Part shown: in pieces, positions 26,755 through 35,606 of the stretch
How the letters are laid out: the number at the start of each line of letters is the position of its first letter
Numbering within the stretch: position 1 is the stretch's first letter
Assembly (NCBI RefSeq): GCF_005930495.1
Contig: NZ_SJEX01000017.1
Span: 1-64,000, forward strand
Reading direction: 5' to 3'
From: Modestobacter excelsi
GTDB taxonomy: Bacteria > Actinomycetota > Actinomycetes > Mycobacteriales > Geodermatophilaceae
Length of the DNA: 64,000 bases
Made by a program: the position numbers and the translations under genes
The notes under the pieces: model-generated
The model's database searches: none
Told to the model about the DNA's origin: nothing
The model's input: only the letters and a program-made list of their open reading frames with translations

Positions 26755-27522
26755 ATGGGCATTCTCGAGGGCAAGAAGATCCTGGTCGCCGGCGTGCTCA
26801 CCGAGCAGTCGATCGCCTTCTCGGTGGCGCGCATCGCGCAGGAGCAGGGTGCCACCGTCGTCCTGTCCAACTTCGGCCGCGCCCTGTCGCTGTGCCAGCG
26901 GATCGCCAAGCGGCTGCCGCACGAGGCGGCGGTGGTCGAGCTGGACGTCACGAACACCGAGCACCTGTCGACCCTGGCCGACCGGCTGCGCGAGCACGTC
27001 GACGGTCTGGACGGCGTCGTCCACTCGATCGGCTTCGCTCCCCAGGAGGCGATGGGCGACGGGTTCACCGAGGTGGCGTGGGAGCACGCGGCCACCGCGT
27101 TCCAGGTGTCCAGCTGGTCGCTGGCCTCGCTCACCCAGGCCTGCCGCCCGCTGTTCGGCGACACCGCCTCCGTGGTCGGGCTGACCTTCGACGCGACCGT
27201 TGCCTGGCCGGTGTACGGCTGGATGGGCGCCGCGAAGGCGGCGCTGGAGTCGACCTCCCGCTACCTGGCCCGGGAGCTCGGCTCCGAGGGCGTGCGGGTG
27301 AACCTGGTCGCGGCCGGACCGCTGCGCACCATGGCGATGAAGTCTATCCCGGGCAGCGCGCAGTTCGAGGAGGCCTGGGAGGGTCGCGCGCCGCTGGGCT
27401 GGTCGGTCACCGACACCGAGCCTGCCGGCAAGGCCGTCGCCGCGCTGCTGTCGGACTGGTTCCCGGCGACGACCGGTGAGATCGTGCACGTCGACGGCGG
27501 CTTCCACGCCGTGGGCGTGTGA
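26755..27522 (+). CDS. fabI: Enoyl-ACP reductase (FabI/InhA family)
   Basis: The enzyme carries out the last reductive step of FAS-II, NADH-dependent reduction of trans-2-enoyl-ACP. The 255-aa product starts MGILEGKKILVAGVLTEQS, with the InhA-type pattern of nucleotide binding, 'VVHSIGFAP', catalytic Tyr/Lys in 'VYGWMGAAKAALES' and 'DGGFHAVG' at the end. Immediate linkage to fabG1 supports a FAS-II role. FabI is the neutral name; the neighbourhood resembles the mabA-inhA operon. Confidence 0.95.
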   Translation: MGILEGKKILVAGVLTEQSIAFSVARIAQEQGATVVLSNFGRALSLCQRIAKRLPHEAAVVELDVTNTEHLSTLADRLREHVDGLDGVVHSIGFAPQEAMGDGFTEVAWEHAATAFQVSSWSLASLTQACRPLFGDTASVVGLTFDATVAWPVYGWMGAAKAALESTSRYLARELGSEGVRVNLVAAGPLRTMAMKSIPGSAQFEEAWEGRAPLGWSVTDTEPAGKAVAALLSDWFPATTGEIVHVDGGFHAVGV

Positions 27523-27556
27523 TGACGGAGCCCCGCGGTGGGGGTGTGACGGTCCG

Positions 27557-28735
27557 GTGACCGACCTCGCACGCCCCCGGCACCCGATGCCCGCAGGTGC
27601 CTCCCTCACCCCTCCCGGCCAGCAGCCGGACCAGGACCCGTCGCTCGCCGTCCGCAACAACGGCGGCGTCGAGCCCTCGCGCGCACCCGCCCCCGCCGGC
27701 CGCCGCGAGGCGCTGCTGGTGCTCGGCTTCGGCGGCCCCGAGGGCACCGACGACGTGATGCCGTTCCTGGAGAACGTCACCCGTGGCCGCGGCATCCCGC
27801 GGGAGCGGCTCGAGGCTGTCGCCGAGCACTACCACCACTTCGGCGGGGTGAGCCCGATCAACGACCAGAACAAGGCGCTGGTCGCCGCCCTGCAGGCCGA
27901 GCTCGCCACGGCCGGCATCGAGATGCCGGTGTACTGGGGCAACCGCAACTGGGCGCCCTACGTCGAGGACGCCTGGCGGCAGATGGCCGAGGACGGCATC
28001 GCGCACGCCTACGTGCTCGCGACCTCGGCCTACGCCTCCTTCTCCGGCTGCCGGCAGTACCACGAGGACGTCGCCCGGGCCCGGGTCGCGCTGGAGCTCG
28101 ACCCGACCGCGCCGGCCGGCCCGACCGCGGAGAAGCTGCCGCACTACTTCGACGCACCCGGCTTCGTGCAGGCCAACGCGGAGGCGCTGGCCGCCGCGAT
28201 CGCCACGCTGCCCGAGGACGTGCGCGACACCGCCCGGCTGGTGGCCACCGCGCACAGCATCCCGGACGCGATGGCCGCCGTCGCCGGGCCGCAGGGCGGG
28301 GCGTACGAGGCCGAGCTGATGCGGGCGGCCCAGCTGGTCGTGGACGCCGCGGCCCCGGGGCGCCCGTTCGACCTGGTCTGGCAGAGCCGCAGCGGGCCGC
28401 CGTCGGTGCCGTGGCTGGAACCCGACGTCAACGACCACCTGCGGGCGCTGGCCGGGTCGGGGGAGAAGGCGGTCGTCGTCTTCCCGGTCGGGTTCATCAG
28501 CGACCACCTCGAGGTCATCTGGGACCTGGACAACGAGGCGGAGGAGACCGCCGGCGAGCTGGGGCTGGCGTTCGTCCGCGCGGGGACCGCCGGCACCCAC
28601 CCGGCCTTCGTCACCTCGCTGCGGGAGCTGCTGGAGGAACGGCGGGCCGGCGGCGAGCCGCGGCTGGGCACCAACTGCCCCGCGAGCTGCTGTTTCGTGC
28701 AGCGCCCCGCCCGGCCCGTCGGCAGCCGCGCCTAG
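27557..28735 (+). CDS. hemH: Ferrochelatase (coproporphyrin type in actinobacteria)
   Basis: The 392-aa product inserts Fe2+ into a porphyrin, most likely coproporphyrin III in Gram-positive haem synthesis. Key features are 'LLVLGFGGPEGTDDVMPFL', 'YWGNRNWAPYVEDA', active-site His in 'LVATAHSIPDAMA', and 'PWLEPDVNDHL'. Four cysteines, one in 'FSGCRQYH' and three in the C-terminal 'TNCPASCCF', match the [2Fe-2S] cluster ligands of actinobacterial ferrochelatases. A long Pro/Ala-rich N-terminus is unusual, so ATG 27587 is a possible alternative. It is third in the fabG1-fabI-hemH run. Its last four bases overlap the convergent gene. Confidence 0.93.
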   Translation: MTDLARPRHPMPAGASLTPPGQQPDQDPSLAVRNNGGVEPSRAPAPAGRREALLVLGFGGPEGTDDVMPFLENVTRGRGIPRERLEAVAEHYHHFGGVSPINDQNKALVAALQAELATAGIEMPVYWGNRNWAPYVEDAWRQMAEDGIAHAYVLATSAYASFSGCRQYHEDVARARVALELDPTAPAGPTAEKLPHYFDAPGFVQANAEALAAAIATLPEDVRDTARLVATAHSIPDAMAAVAGPQGGAYEAELMRAAQLVVDAAAPGRPFDLVWQSRSGPPSVPWLEPDVNDHLRALAGSGEKAVVVFPVGFISDHLEVIWDLDNEAEETAGELGLAFVRAGTAGTHPAFVTSLRELLEERRAGGEPRLGTNCPASCCFVQRPARPVGSRA

Positions 28736-29469
28736 CGAGGGATGGCGTTGTAGGCGGCGACCGTGGCGTGCCGGACGGCGTCGGCCAGCGGGCGGAGCGC
28801 GTCGTCCCGGGCCGCGGCCTGCGCGTGGGTCACGGCGGCGCCGGGGGCATCGGCCATCGCCAGGTCGAGCACCTGGGAGAGCCGCTGCGCCCGGCCCAGC
28901 ACCGACAGCGCCAGCGGGTCGTGGTCGGCGGGCAGCCCGGGTGCGCGGACGGTCTTGGCCAGCCCGGCCAGCAGCGCGGGCACCTCGGGGTTCCAGCGCG
29001 CCAGGTCCAGCGCCACCAGCGTGCGGGCCGCATCGCCGACGGCGAGGTCGAGCTCGCCGGAGACCGCCCGCAGGTTGCCCTCCACCGCCGGCGGGACCGG
29101 CGGGGCGCCGGCCAGGTCGACCGCCGTCCAGGAGACCGCCTCCGGGCCCAGGTCCTCGGGCACCAGTGCGACCCGCTCACCGACCGCGGCCTGGCCGGAC
29201 TCCAGCGCCGCCGCGACCAGCGAGGGGACGGCCGGGATGCCCCGGGTGTCCCCGGGCACCGGCAGCACCAGCCGCAGCCGCCGCTCCCCGAGCCCGCGCA
29301 GCGCGCTCAGCGCCCAGCCCAGCGGGACCGCCTCGTCGGTGCCGGGGAGCCCGACCACGCGGTGGGCGGTGTCGCCCAGCAGGGCGTCGAGGGCGGCGTC
29401 GTAGGAGGTCCGGCCGGAGAGCCAGGCGGTGGCCCAGACGGCGACCCGGCCGGCGGCGATGTCGTGCAC
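28732..29469 (-). CDS. Conserved actinobacterial hypothetical protein
   Basis: A 245-aa soluble protein starts from GTG 29469 (VHDIAAGRVAVWATAWLSGR). Features include 'DALLGDTAHRVVGLPG' and 'RLRLVLPVPGDTRGIP' in the first half and an Ala-rich helical C-terminus ending 'ATVAAYNAIPR'. I cannot assign a fold or function. It overlaps hemH tail to tail by four bases and is divergent from the NfeD gene (80 bp between starts). Confidence 0.72.
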   Translation of the reverse strand: MHDIAAGRVAVWATAWLSGRTSYDAALDALLGDTAHRVVGLPGTDEAVPLGWALSALRGLGERRLRLVLPVPGDTRGIPAVPSLVAAALESGQAAVGERVALVPEDLGPEAVSWTAVDLAGAPPVPPAVEGNLRAVSGELDLAVGDAARTLVALDLARWNPEVPALLAGLAKTVRAPGLPADHDPLALSVLGRAQRLSQVLDLAMADAPGAAVTHAQAAARDDALRPLADAVRHATVAAYNAIPR

Positions 29470-29548
29470 GACTGACGAGGCTACGACCCGCGCGCCACCC
29501 GTCGTCGAGGGCACCGCCGGACGGGCGGCGCGTGCCAGACTGCGAAGC

Positions 29549-29980
29549 GTGGCTGCCTGGTTGCTCTGGTTGATCGCCGCAGGCCTCTTCGCCGCCGGCG
29601 AGGTGGCCAGCCTGGACCTGGTGTTGCTGATGTTCGCCGGCGGTGCGCTGGGCGGGATGAGCGCGGCGTTCCTCACCGACAGCGTGCCGCTGCAGCTCCT
29701 CGCCTTCGCCGTCGTCTCGGTGGCCCTGCTGGTCGTCGTCCGCCCGGTCGCCAAGCGGCACCTGGTCGACCGGACCCCCGAGCAGATCGACGGCGTGGCC
29801 GTCTACGTCGGGCGCACGGCGGTGGTGAGCCAGCGGGTGGACAACGACTCCGGGCGCATCCGGATGGGCCACGACGAGTGGACGGCGCGCACCCAGCTCG
29901 ACGACGAGGTCTTCGAGGTGGGCGACGAGGTGCGGATCGTGCAGATCGAGGGGCCGGTCGCCTTCGTCGGCCGCTGCTGA
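29549..29980 (+). CDS. NfeD-like membrane protein
   Basis: The 143-aa product has N-terminal membrane segments (AAWLLWLIAAGLFAAGEV, and a second and third to about residue 65) and a C-terminal OB-fold domain (about 80-143, VAVYVGRTAVVSQRVDNDSG to VRIVQIEGPVAFVGR). NfeD proteins accompany SPFH/stomatin proteins in membrane microdomains. An SPFH gene follows 96 bp downstream, consistent with that partnership. Confidence 0.88.
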   Translation: MAAWLLWLIAAGLFAAGEVASLDLVLLMFAGGALGGMSAAFLTDSVPLQLLAFAVVSVALLVVVRPVAKRHLVDRTPEQIDGVAVYVGRTAVVSQRVDNDSGRIRMGHDEWTARTQLDDEVFEVGDEVRIVQIEGPVAFVGRC

Positions 29981-30076
29981 GCCCCGTCCGCGGAAGCCGG
30001 GAACGGAATCGGTGACGTGTCCGTCTCGGACGGTGCAGGATCGCTGGCACGCACCACCTCCTAGGAACGGAGCACC

Positions 30077-31303
30077 GTGGAACCCGCACTGATCGCGCTC
30101 ATCGTGATCGCGCTCTTCGTGGTCATCGTCCTCGCCAAGAGCGTGACGATCGTCCCGCAGGCCCAGGCGAAGGTCGTCGAGCGTCTGGGCCGGTACAGCC
30201 GGACGCTGTCACCCGGCCTGGCCCTGCTCGTCCCGTTCGTGGACCGGGTCCGCGCCACCATCGACCTGCGCGAGCAGGTCATCTCCTTCCCGCCGCAGCC
30301 GGTGATCACCGCGGACAACCTGCAGGTCGGCATCGACACGGTGGTGTACTTCCAGGTCACCGACCCGCGGCTGGCGGTGTACGGCATCGCCAACTACATC
30401 ACCGGCATGGAGCAGCTGACCACCACGACGCTGCGCAACGTCGTCGGCGGGCTCAATCTGGAAGGGGCGCTCACCGGCCGGGACGGCATCAACTCCCAGC
30501 TGCGTGAGGTCCTCGACGGCACCACCGGTCCGTGGGGGCTGCGGGTGGCGCGGGTGGAGATCAAGGCGATCGACCCGCCGCCGTCCATCCAGGACTCCAT
30601 GGAGAAGCAGATGCGCGCCGACCGGGACAAGCGCGCGGTCATCCTCACCGCCGAGGGGCAGCGCCAGTCGGCGATCACCACGGCCGAAGGGCAGAAGGCG
30701 TCGGCGATCCTCTCGGCCGAGGGCAAGAAGCAGGCCGCCATCCTCGATGCGGAGGCCGAGCGGCAGAGCCGGATCCTCCGCGCGGAGGGTGAGCGGGCGG
30801 CGCTGTTCCTGCAGGCGCAGGGCCAGGCGAAGTCGATCGAGACGGTGTTCCAGGCCATCCACGACGGCAAGCCCGACCAGGGGCTGCTGGCCTACCAGTA
30901 CCTGCAGACGCTGCCGAAGATCGCGCAGGGCGACGCCAACAAGATGTGGATCGTCCCCAGCGAGTTCAGCAAGGCGCTGGAGGGGCTGTCCCGGCTGGGC
31001 GGCTCGGACGGCGAGCAGCGGTCCTGGCTGGACGTCGATGCGTCGGCCAACGGCAACGGGGCCGCTGGCGAGGCTGCGGCGGTGGCCGCTCCGGCAGCCG
31101 CGGCCCAGTCGCTGGACACCAGCAGCTGGTTCGACTCGAACCTGCCGCCGGCCGCCGAGCAGCCCGAGGCGAAGATCTCGCTGTCCAGCATCGGCGTGGA
31201 GCCCGGCCTGCCCAGCGCCGCGCCGCCGCGGCCGTCCCTCGCCCAGGCCGCCGAGGACGTCCGCAGCACGCCGCCCCAGATCGGCGCCCCCGAGCAGGAG
31301 TAG
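30077..31303 (+). CDS. SPFH/Band 7 (stomatin-like, QmcA family) protein
   Basis: The 408-aa product has one N-terminal membrane helix (ALIALIVIALFVVIVLA), an SPFH domain (about 25-190; QAQAKVVERLGRYSRTLSPG), and an Ala/Glu/Gln-rich coiled coil with repeated 'AEGQ/AEGK' units (about 190-260). A 150-residue Pro/Ala-rich tail is longer than in most relatives. It scaffolds membrane microdomains with NfeD, encoded just upstream. GTG 30077 follows GGAG. A long inverted repeat lies just after the stop. Confidence 0.9.
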   Translation: MEPALIALIVIALFVVIVLAKSVTIVPQAQAKVVERLGRYSRTLSPGLALLVPFVDRVRATIDLREQVISFPPQPVITADNLQVGIDTVVYFQVTDPRLAVYGIANYITGMEQLTTTTLRNVVGGLNLEGALTGRDGINSQLREVLDGTTGPWGLRVARVEIKAIDPPPSIQDSMEKQMRADRDKRAVILTAEGQRQSAITTAEGQKASAILSAEGKKQAAILDAEAERQSRILRAEGERAALFLQAQGQAKSIETVFQAIHDGKPDQGLLAYQYLQTLPKIAQGDANKMWIVPSEFSKALEGLSRLGGSDGEQRSWLDVDASANGNGAAGEAAAVAAPAAAAQSLDTSSWFDSNLPPAAEQPEAKISLSSIGVEPGLPSAAPPRPSLAQAAEDVRSTPPQIGAPEQE

Positions 31304-31308
31304 CCCGA

Positions 31309-31356
31309 GACGACGAACGGCCGGTACCGCAGTTGCGGTACCGGCCGTTCGTCGTC
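31309..31356. terminator. Perfect 23-bp inverted repeat between convergent genes
   Basis: The arms 31309-31331 and 31334-31356 are exactly complementary, with only two bases between. They lie between the SPFH stop (31303) and the sigma-factor stop (31363). It should serve as a bidirectional terminator. It is the longest perfect hairpin I noticed in the window. Confidence 0.85.
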
Positions 31357-31362
31357 CGGGGC

Positions 31363-32415
31363 TCAGTCCTTCAACAGCCCCTCGCGGAGCTTGGCCAGGG
31401 TCTGGCTGAGCAGCCGCGAGACGTGCATCTGCGAGATGCCGATGTCCGCGGCGATCTGCGACTGGGTCATGTTCCCGAAGAACCGCAGGATCAGGATGCG
31501 GCGCTCGCGGGCCGGGATGGTGGCCAGCAGCGGCTGCAGCGACTCGCGGTACTCCACGCCCTCGAGCGCGGCGTCCTCCTCGCCCAGCGTCGCGGCCAGG
31601 GTGGGGGAGTCCTCCTCGCCGGACAGCCGCTCGTCCAGGGAGCTGCTGCGGTAGGCGTTGGCCACCGCCAGGCCCTCCAGGACCTCGGCGCGCGGGATGC
31701 CCAGGTGCTCGGCCAGCTCCGACGGCGTGGGGGCGTGCCCGTTCTTCTGGGACAGCTCGCTGACCGCCGCGTTCAGCGACAGGTGCAGCTCCTGCAGCCG
31801 CCGCGGCACCCGTACCGACCAGCCCTGGTCGCGGAAGTGCCGCTTGATCTCCCCGGTGATCGTGGGGACGGCGAAGGAGAGGAACTCCACCCCGCGGGTC
31901 GGGTCGAACCGGTCGATCGCCGCGATGAGGCCGAGCGTGCCGACCTGCAGCAGGTCGTCGAAGGGCTCCCCGCGGTTGCTGAACCGGCGGGCGAAGTGCC
32001 GGACCAGCGGCAGGTGCTCCTCGACCAGGATCTCCCGCAGCCGTTCCCGGCGCGGGTCGCCCTTCTCCAGGGTGGACAGCTCCAGGAACAGCGGCGCGGT
32101 CCGCTCGGCCCGGCTGCGGTTCTCCGACAGCGGGACCGCGGCCGGGGCCTCGGGTGCCGCGACGACCTCGGTCGCGACCTCGACCTCCTCGACGACCTCG
32201 ACCGCCTCGACGACGACGTCGTCCGGCGCCGGGTCGGCGGGGTCTCGTTCCGTGGGGGCGTCGTCGGGGTCCGTGGTCGTCTCCAGGGTCTCCGGGGCAG
32301 CTCCGGGGACGACCGGTGCGTCGTCCGCGGGAGTGCGGGGTCGGGCGGTCTCACCCGCGGCGAGGACGGCGGCGTCGTCGGCGGCCGGCGAGTCCGTGGC
32401 AGCCGCCGGGGTCAC
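31363..32415 (-). CDS. sigF: RNA polymerase sigma factor, SigB/SigF (general stress) type
   Basis: A 350-aa group 3 sigma factor. Region 2 has 'FDDLLQVGTLGLIAAIDRFD' and 'FLSFAVPTITGEIKRHFRD'; region 3 is near 215-265; region 4 has 'MTQSQIAADIGISQMHVSRL'. The first 95 or so residues are an Asp/Glu/Pro/Val-rich acidic extension unlike most SigF proteins. The GTG overlaps the stop of the anti-sigma gene (GTGA), the standard coupling. The long hairpin follows its stop. Confidence 0.92.
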   Translation of the reverse strand: MTPAAATDSPAADDAAVLAAGETARPRTPADDAPVVPGAAPETLETTTDPDDAPTERDPADPAPDDVVVEAVEVVEEVEVATEVVAAPEAPAAVPLSENRSRAERTAPLFLELSTLEKGDPRRERLREILVEEHLPLVRHFARRFSNRGEPFDDLLQVGTLGLIAAIDRFDPTRGVEFLSFAVPTITGEIKRHFRDQGWSVRVPRRLQELHLSLNAAVSELSQKNGHAPTPSELAEHLGIPRAEVLEGLAVANAYRSSSLDERLSGEEDSPTLAATLGEEDAALEGVEYRESLQPLLATIPARERRILILRFFGNMTQSQIAADIGISQMHVSRLLSQTLAKLREGLLKD

Positions 32416-32912
32416 CGGGCGACCGAGACGTCAGCGCCGGGCTCGGTGAGCAGGTCGTCCCGGCTGTACCGGCGCAGCTTCTTGACCAGGGCGATGCCGG
32501 CGACCGGGGTGTCCGAGCCGTTGCCGGCGGCCACCGTGGCCTGGTCGCTCGGGCCGGCCTCGACGGTGTCGACCAGCGCCTGCAGCACCGCCCAGCCGAA
32601 GCCGTCGCGCGGCACGTCGACGCCGGGGGAGGTGGGCACCCACGCATCGATGCGGAGGCCCTCGCGGCTGGCCTCGAAGACCACGGTCAGCGGGAAGCCG
32701 CCCAGCGCGACCGAGGCCAGCGTGGCGCAGGCCTCGTCGACGGCCAGCCGGAGGTCCTCGACCGCGTCGAGGTCGAAGTCCATCCGCATCGCGAGGTCAC
32801 CAGCCATCGCGCGCACCGCGGGGAGCTGCGTCGGCGAGGTCGGGACCTTCAGTTCCAGGCGCTCGGCGCGCCGTTCGCCGGTGGGGGCATCGGCGCCCGT
32901 CGTGTCGACCAT
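32412..32912 (-). CDS. rsbW: Anti-sigma factor, RsbW-type serine kinase
   Basis: The 166-aa product carries 'LRLAVDEACATLASVALGG' at the N-box position and 'GFGWAVLQALVDTV' near the G-box of GHKL ATPases. The Asn usually found in the N-box is Thr here (EACAT), which may weaken kinase activity. It should hold the sigma factor encoded next to it until an antagonist releases it. AAGGAG lies ten bases before the ATG. The STAS protein encoded at 34292-34690 is the obvious candidate antagonist. Confidence 0.85.
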   Translation of the reverse strand: MVDTTGADAPTGERRAERLELKVPTSPTQLPAVRAMAGDLAMRMDFDLDAVEDLRLAVDEACATLASVALGGFPLTVVFEASREGLRIDAWVPTSPGVDVPRDGFGWAVLQALVDTVEAGPSDQATVAAGNGSDTPVAGIALVKKLRRYSRDDLLTEPGADVSVAR

Positions 32913-33131
32913 GCGTCGTTCGCTCCTTCGTCGTCCCCACGTCCCGGACAGGAGCGTGGCGGTCCATCTCAGCGCACCCACCGCAGGCCCCGCCAGGCGC
33001 GCGAGCGCCGGACGGTGCGGAGGGGCCGGGCTGTGCCCGGAACCCCTGACGGTAGACCGGTCGGCCCGGATCCCCACCTCGGCACCGGGGCGACCCCCTC
33101 CTGCTGGCGATGACGGGCCCCTCCTCCGGGT

Positions 33132-34172
33132 TTGAGCCGACCCGATCGTGCCCATCCCAACGGCGTGAGACTGCGCCGTAGTGACCTGCACGCCCGGGGC
33201 TGGACGCGACGCCGCGCCGGACGCGGGTTCGCCTACTTCGACTCCGACGGCGTGCTGATCAGGGACGACCGGCTGGACCGGCTGAAGTCGCTGGCCATCC
33301 CGCCGGCCTGGAAGGACGTGTGGATCTGCCCGTGGCCCAACGGCCACATCCAGGCGGTCGGCACCGACGCCGCCGGTCGGCGGCAGTACCGGTACCACGA
33401 CCTGTGGCGGGTCAAGCGGGACGCCGCCAAGCACGAGCGGGTGCTGGAGATCAGCCACCAGCTGCCCGATGTCCGGGATGCCGTCCTGGACGCGCTGGGC
33501 ACGAAGGGCCTGAACCGCGACCGGGTGCTCGCCTGCGGTGTGCGGCTGCTGGACCTGGGGGCCTTCCGGGTGGGCAGCGAGCAGTACGCCGAGGACAACG
33601 GCACCTTCGGGCTGGCCACCCTGCGCCGCGAGCACGTCGAGGTGCGCGGCGAGCAGGTCTTCTTCCACTACACCGCCAAGGGCAGCATCGAGCGCGAGCT
33701 GGAGCTGATCGACAAGCCGACCGCGGTGGTGGTCCGGGAGCTGCTCAGGCGGCCGGCCGACCAGGGCCACGAGCTGCTGGGCTACCCGTTGGCCGACGGC
33801 AGCTGGCACGACATCACCAGCGACGAAATCAACGCCTACCTCAAGGAGATCAGCGGCGCGGAGATCACCGCGAAGGACTTCCGCACGTGGACCGCGACGG
33901 TGATGATGGCCGCCACGCTGGCCGAGGGTCCCCCGCCGAAGAGCAGGACGGCGCGGGGCAAGGTGGTCCGGCAGGCCTACGTGAAGGTCTCCGAGCAGCT
34001 GGGCAACACCCCGGCGGTGTGCAAGGCCAGCTACGTCGACCCGCGGGTGGTCGACCGGTACGAGCACGGCGAGACGATCGCCGACGCGCTGGCCGAGGCC
34101 TCCCAGGCACCCGACGACCGGACGGCGCAGCGGACCCTCGAGGCCGGCGTCTGCAGCCTGCTCAGCGCCTGA
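33132..34172 (+). CDS. DNA topoisomerase IB
   Basis: The 346-aa product is a bacterial/poxvirus-type topoisomerase IB, relaxing supercoils through a 3'-phosphotyrosine. Seen are 'IPPAWKDVWICPWPNGHIQA' in the N-terminal domain and, in the catalytic domain, 'CGVRLLDLGAFRVGSEQYA', 'KDFRTWTATVM' with the catalytic Arg, and the active-site Tyr in 'ASYVDPRVVDRYE' near 300. The start is a TTG at 33132; no better placed ATG or GTG precedes the conserved part. It lies between the anti-sigma gene and the STAS gene and may belong to the stress regulon. Confidence 0.9.
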   Translation: MSRPDRAHPNGVRLRRSDLHARGWTRRRAGRGFAYFDSDGVLIRDDRLDRLKSLAIPPAWKDVWICPWPNGHIQAVGTDAAGRRQYRYHDLWRVKRDAAKHERVLEISHQLPDVRDAVLDALGTKGLNRDRVLACGVRLLDLGAFRVGSEQYAEDNGTFGLATLRREHVEVRGEQVFFHYTAKGSIERELELIDKPTAVVVRELLRRPADQGHELLGYPLADGSWHDITSDEINAYLKEISGAEITAKDFRTWTATVMMAATLAEGPPPKSRTARGKVVRQAYVKVSEQLGNTPAVCKASYVDPRVVDRYEHGETIADALAEASQAPDDRTAQRTLEAGVCSLLSA

Positions 34173-34206
34173 CGAAGGACCCCGCTGCCCCCCCACGCTC
34201 GGCGCG

Positions 34207-34270
34207 GGCCCCTGCAGCGGGGCCGAACAGCACGACGGGCACCGCTCCCGAGAGAGGTGCCCGTCGTGCT
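34207..34270. terminator. Two hairpins between convergent topoisomerase and STAS genes
   Basis: A first stem has GGCCCC (34207-34212) pairing with GGGGCC (34219-34224). A second is stronger, with perfectly complementary 15-base arms (34229-34243 and 34256-34270) around a 12-base loop. They can stop transcription from both sides. Confidence 0.75.
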
Positions 34271-34291
34271 CTTCGCGGGAGGACCGGGGTG

Positions 34292-34690
34292 CTAGGCCTT
34301 CTCGGCGATCGTGAAGAGGTCGATGAGGCCGGTGACCTCCAGCGGGCGGGTCACGGCGCGGGTGTTGGCTACCAGCCGCAGACCGACGTCGCGGGAGCGC
34401 GCCGACTTCTGGGTCTCCACCAGGACGGCCAGCCCGGCCGAACCGAGGAACTGCACGCCGCACAGGTCGATGACCAGGGCGGTCGGCTGCTGCTCGAGCT
34501 GGGTGTCCAGGGATGCCCGCAGGACCGGGGCGGTGAAGGTGTCGACCTCGCCGACGACCGTCACGGTCACCGTGCCGTCGCCGTCGGTGGAGGTCGACAA
34601 CGTGATCACGTCGTCGAAGGGCGCTTCGTTCGAGTCAGCCGGGGCCGACACGTCGCGCGAGCCCTCGGCGGGCGACTCGGATGAGGTCAC
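34292..34690 (-). CDS. STAS-domain anti-sigma factor antagonist
   Basis: The 132-aa product has a STAS domain (about 30-130) with the phosphorylatable Ser context 'CGVQFLGSAGLAVLVE' near 80, as in RsbV/SpoIIAA. The first 28 residues are an unstructured Ser/Glu-rich tail. When dephosphorylated such proteins bind the anti-sigma kinase and free the sigma factor. GTG 34690 follows GAGAGGAG. It is not in the same operon as the sigma pair, being separated by the topoisomerase gene. Confidence 0.9.
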   Translation of the reverse strand: MTSSESPAEGSRDVSAPADSNEAPFDDVITLSTSTDGDGTVTVTVVGEVDTFTAPVLRASLDTQLEQQPTALVIDLCGVQFLGSAGLAVLVETQKSARSRDVGLRLVANTRAVTRPLEVTGLIDLFTIAEKA

Positions 34691-34902
34691 GGACTGCAGC
34701 TCCTCTCAGCGGCGATGCCCGTCGGGCACGCTCAACCCGGCCAATGTACTGCGGTGCACCGGCCGGTCCGACGCGGCCCGGGACACGCAGGGTGTTCCGG
34801 ACGCGCCCGCCCAGGGCCTGGGCAGGCGACGGCTGGCTGCTCAACCGTGGCGCCCAACCTAGCCTCGTGGTGAGGGAGGCACCAATCAGGCCGCCCGCGG
34901 GG

Positions 34903-35427
34903 TCAGCCGTCGGTGAGGTGCATGGCCCGCTCCTCGGGACCCTCCCCGCCGATCGGGTCCTCGCCGCTGGCGATCACGTCGTCGCTGACGCTGTCGGTGA
35001 ACGAGTCGGCCTGGTCGGACAGGCCGTCCTGGGAGATCTGCGGCACGGTCCGGTCGTGGGTCTCCGCGGCCCGCACGTCGTCGGTCGGGTCCAGCCCGGT
35101 GTCGGGCTCCTCCCGGTCGAGCCGGCCGGACAGCGACTCGCCCTCGGACTGCTCGAACGCGGTGGTGCCGACGTCGACGCTGGCGTTCGCCCGCTCACCG
35201 GGCACCGGGGCGAACTCCGGGTCCTCGGCCAGCTCCTCGGTCGGGTGGTCGTCGTCGGCGATGTCCGGGACACCGTCGTCCTCGTAGGAGATGTCGCGCG
35301 CGGTCTGGCCCTGGGGCTCGGTGCTGCCGCCCTCGCGGTCCAGGGTGCCGGTGATGCCGCGCTCGTCGTCGGGGAACTCCGCGTCGTTCAGCGCGGAGTC
35401 GCGGGCGGCCTGGTCGGGCTCGGTCAT
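34903..35427 (-). CDS. DUF5709 family acidic protein
   Basis: The 174-aa product is very rich in Asp and Glu and has no membrane segment. 'DERGITGTLDREGGSTEPQGQ' and 'LSGRLDREEPDTG' are the repeated G-x-LDxE type motifs of DUF5709. It is probably disordered and has no known function. ATG 35427 follows GGAGG. The 212 bp between it and the STAS start hold no recognised element. Confidence 0.78.
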   Translation of the reverse strand: MTEPDQAARDSALNDAEFPDDERGITGTLDREGGSTEPQGQTARDISYEDDGVPDIADDDHPTEELAEDPEFAPVPGERANASVDVGTTAFEQSEGESLSGRLDREEPDTGLDPTDDVRAAETHDRTVPQISQDGLSDQADSFTDSVSDDVIASGEDPIGGEGPEERAMHLTDG

Positions 35428-35606
35428 GGTGGTGCCTCCGTTCTGCGTGCCGCGGTGCGCGCACGCTCGCCGTCCGGTGGACGGGGGGAGCCGATCGGGT
35501 GACCGGCGTCGTGCGATCGCCCTACCCGCCAGTCCCGGCGCCATGCGTGACCCATCGCCGAGGCCGTCCGGGCTTGTCGATCACGTCAGGCGGGTAGCGA
35601 CCGGGA

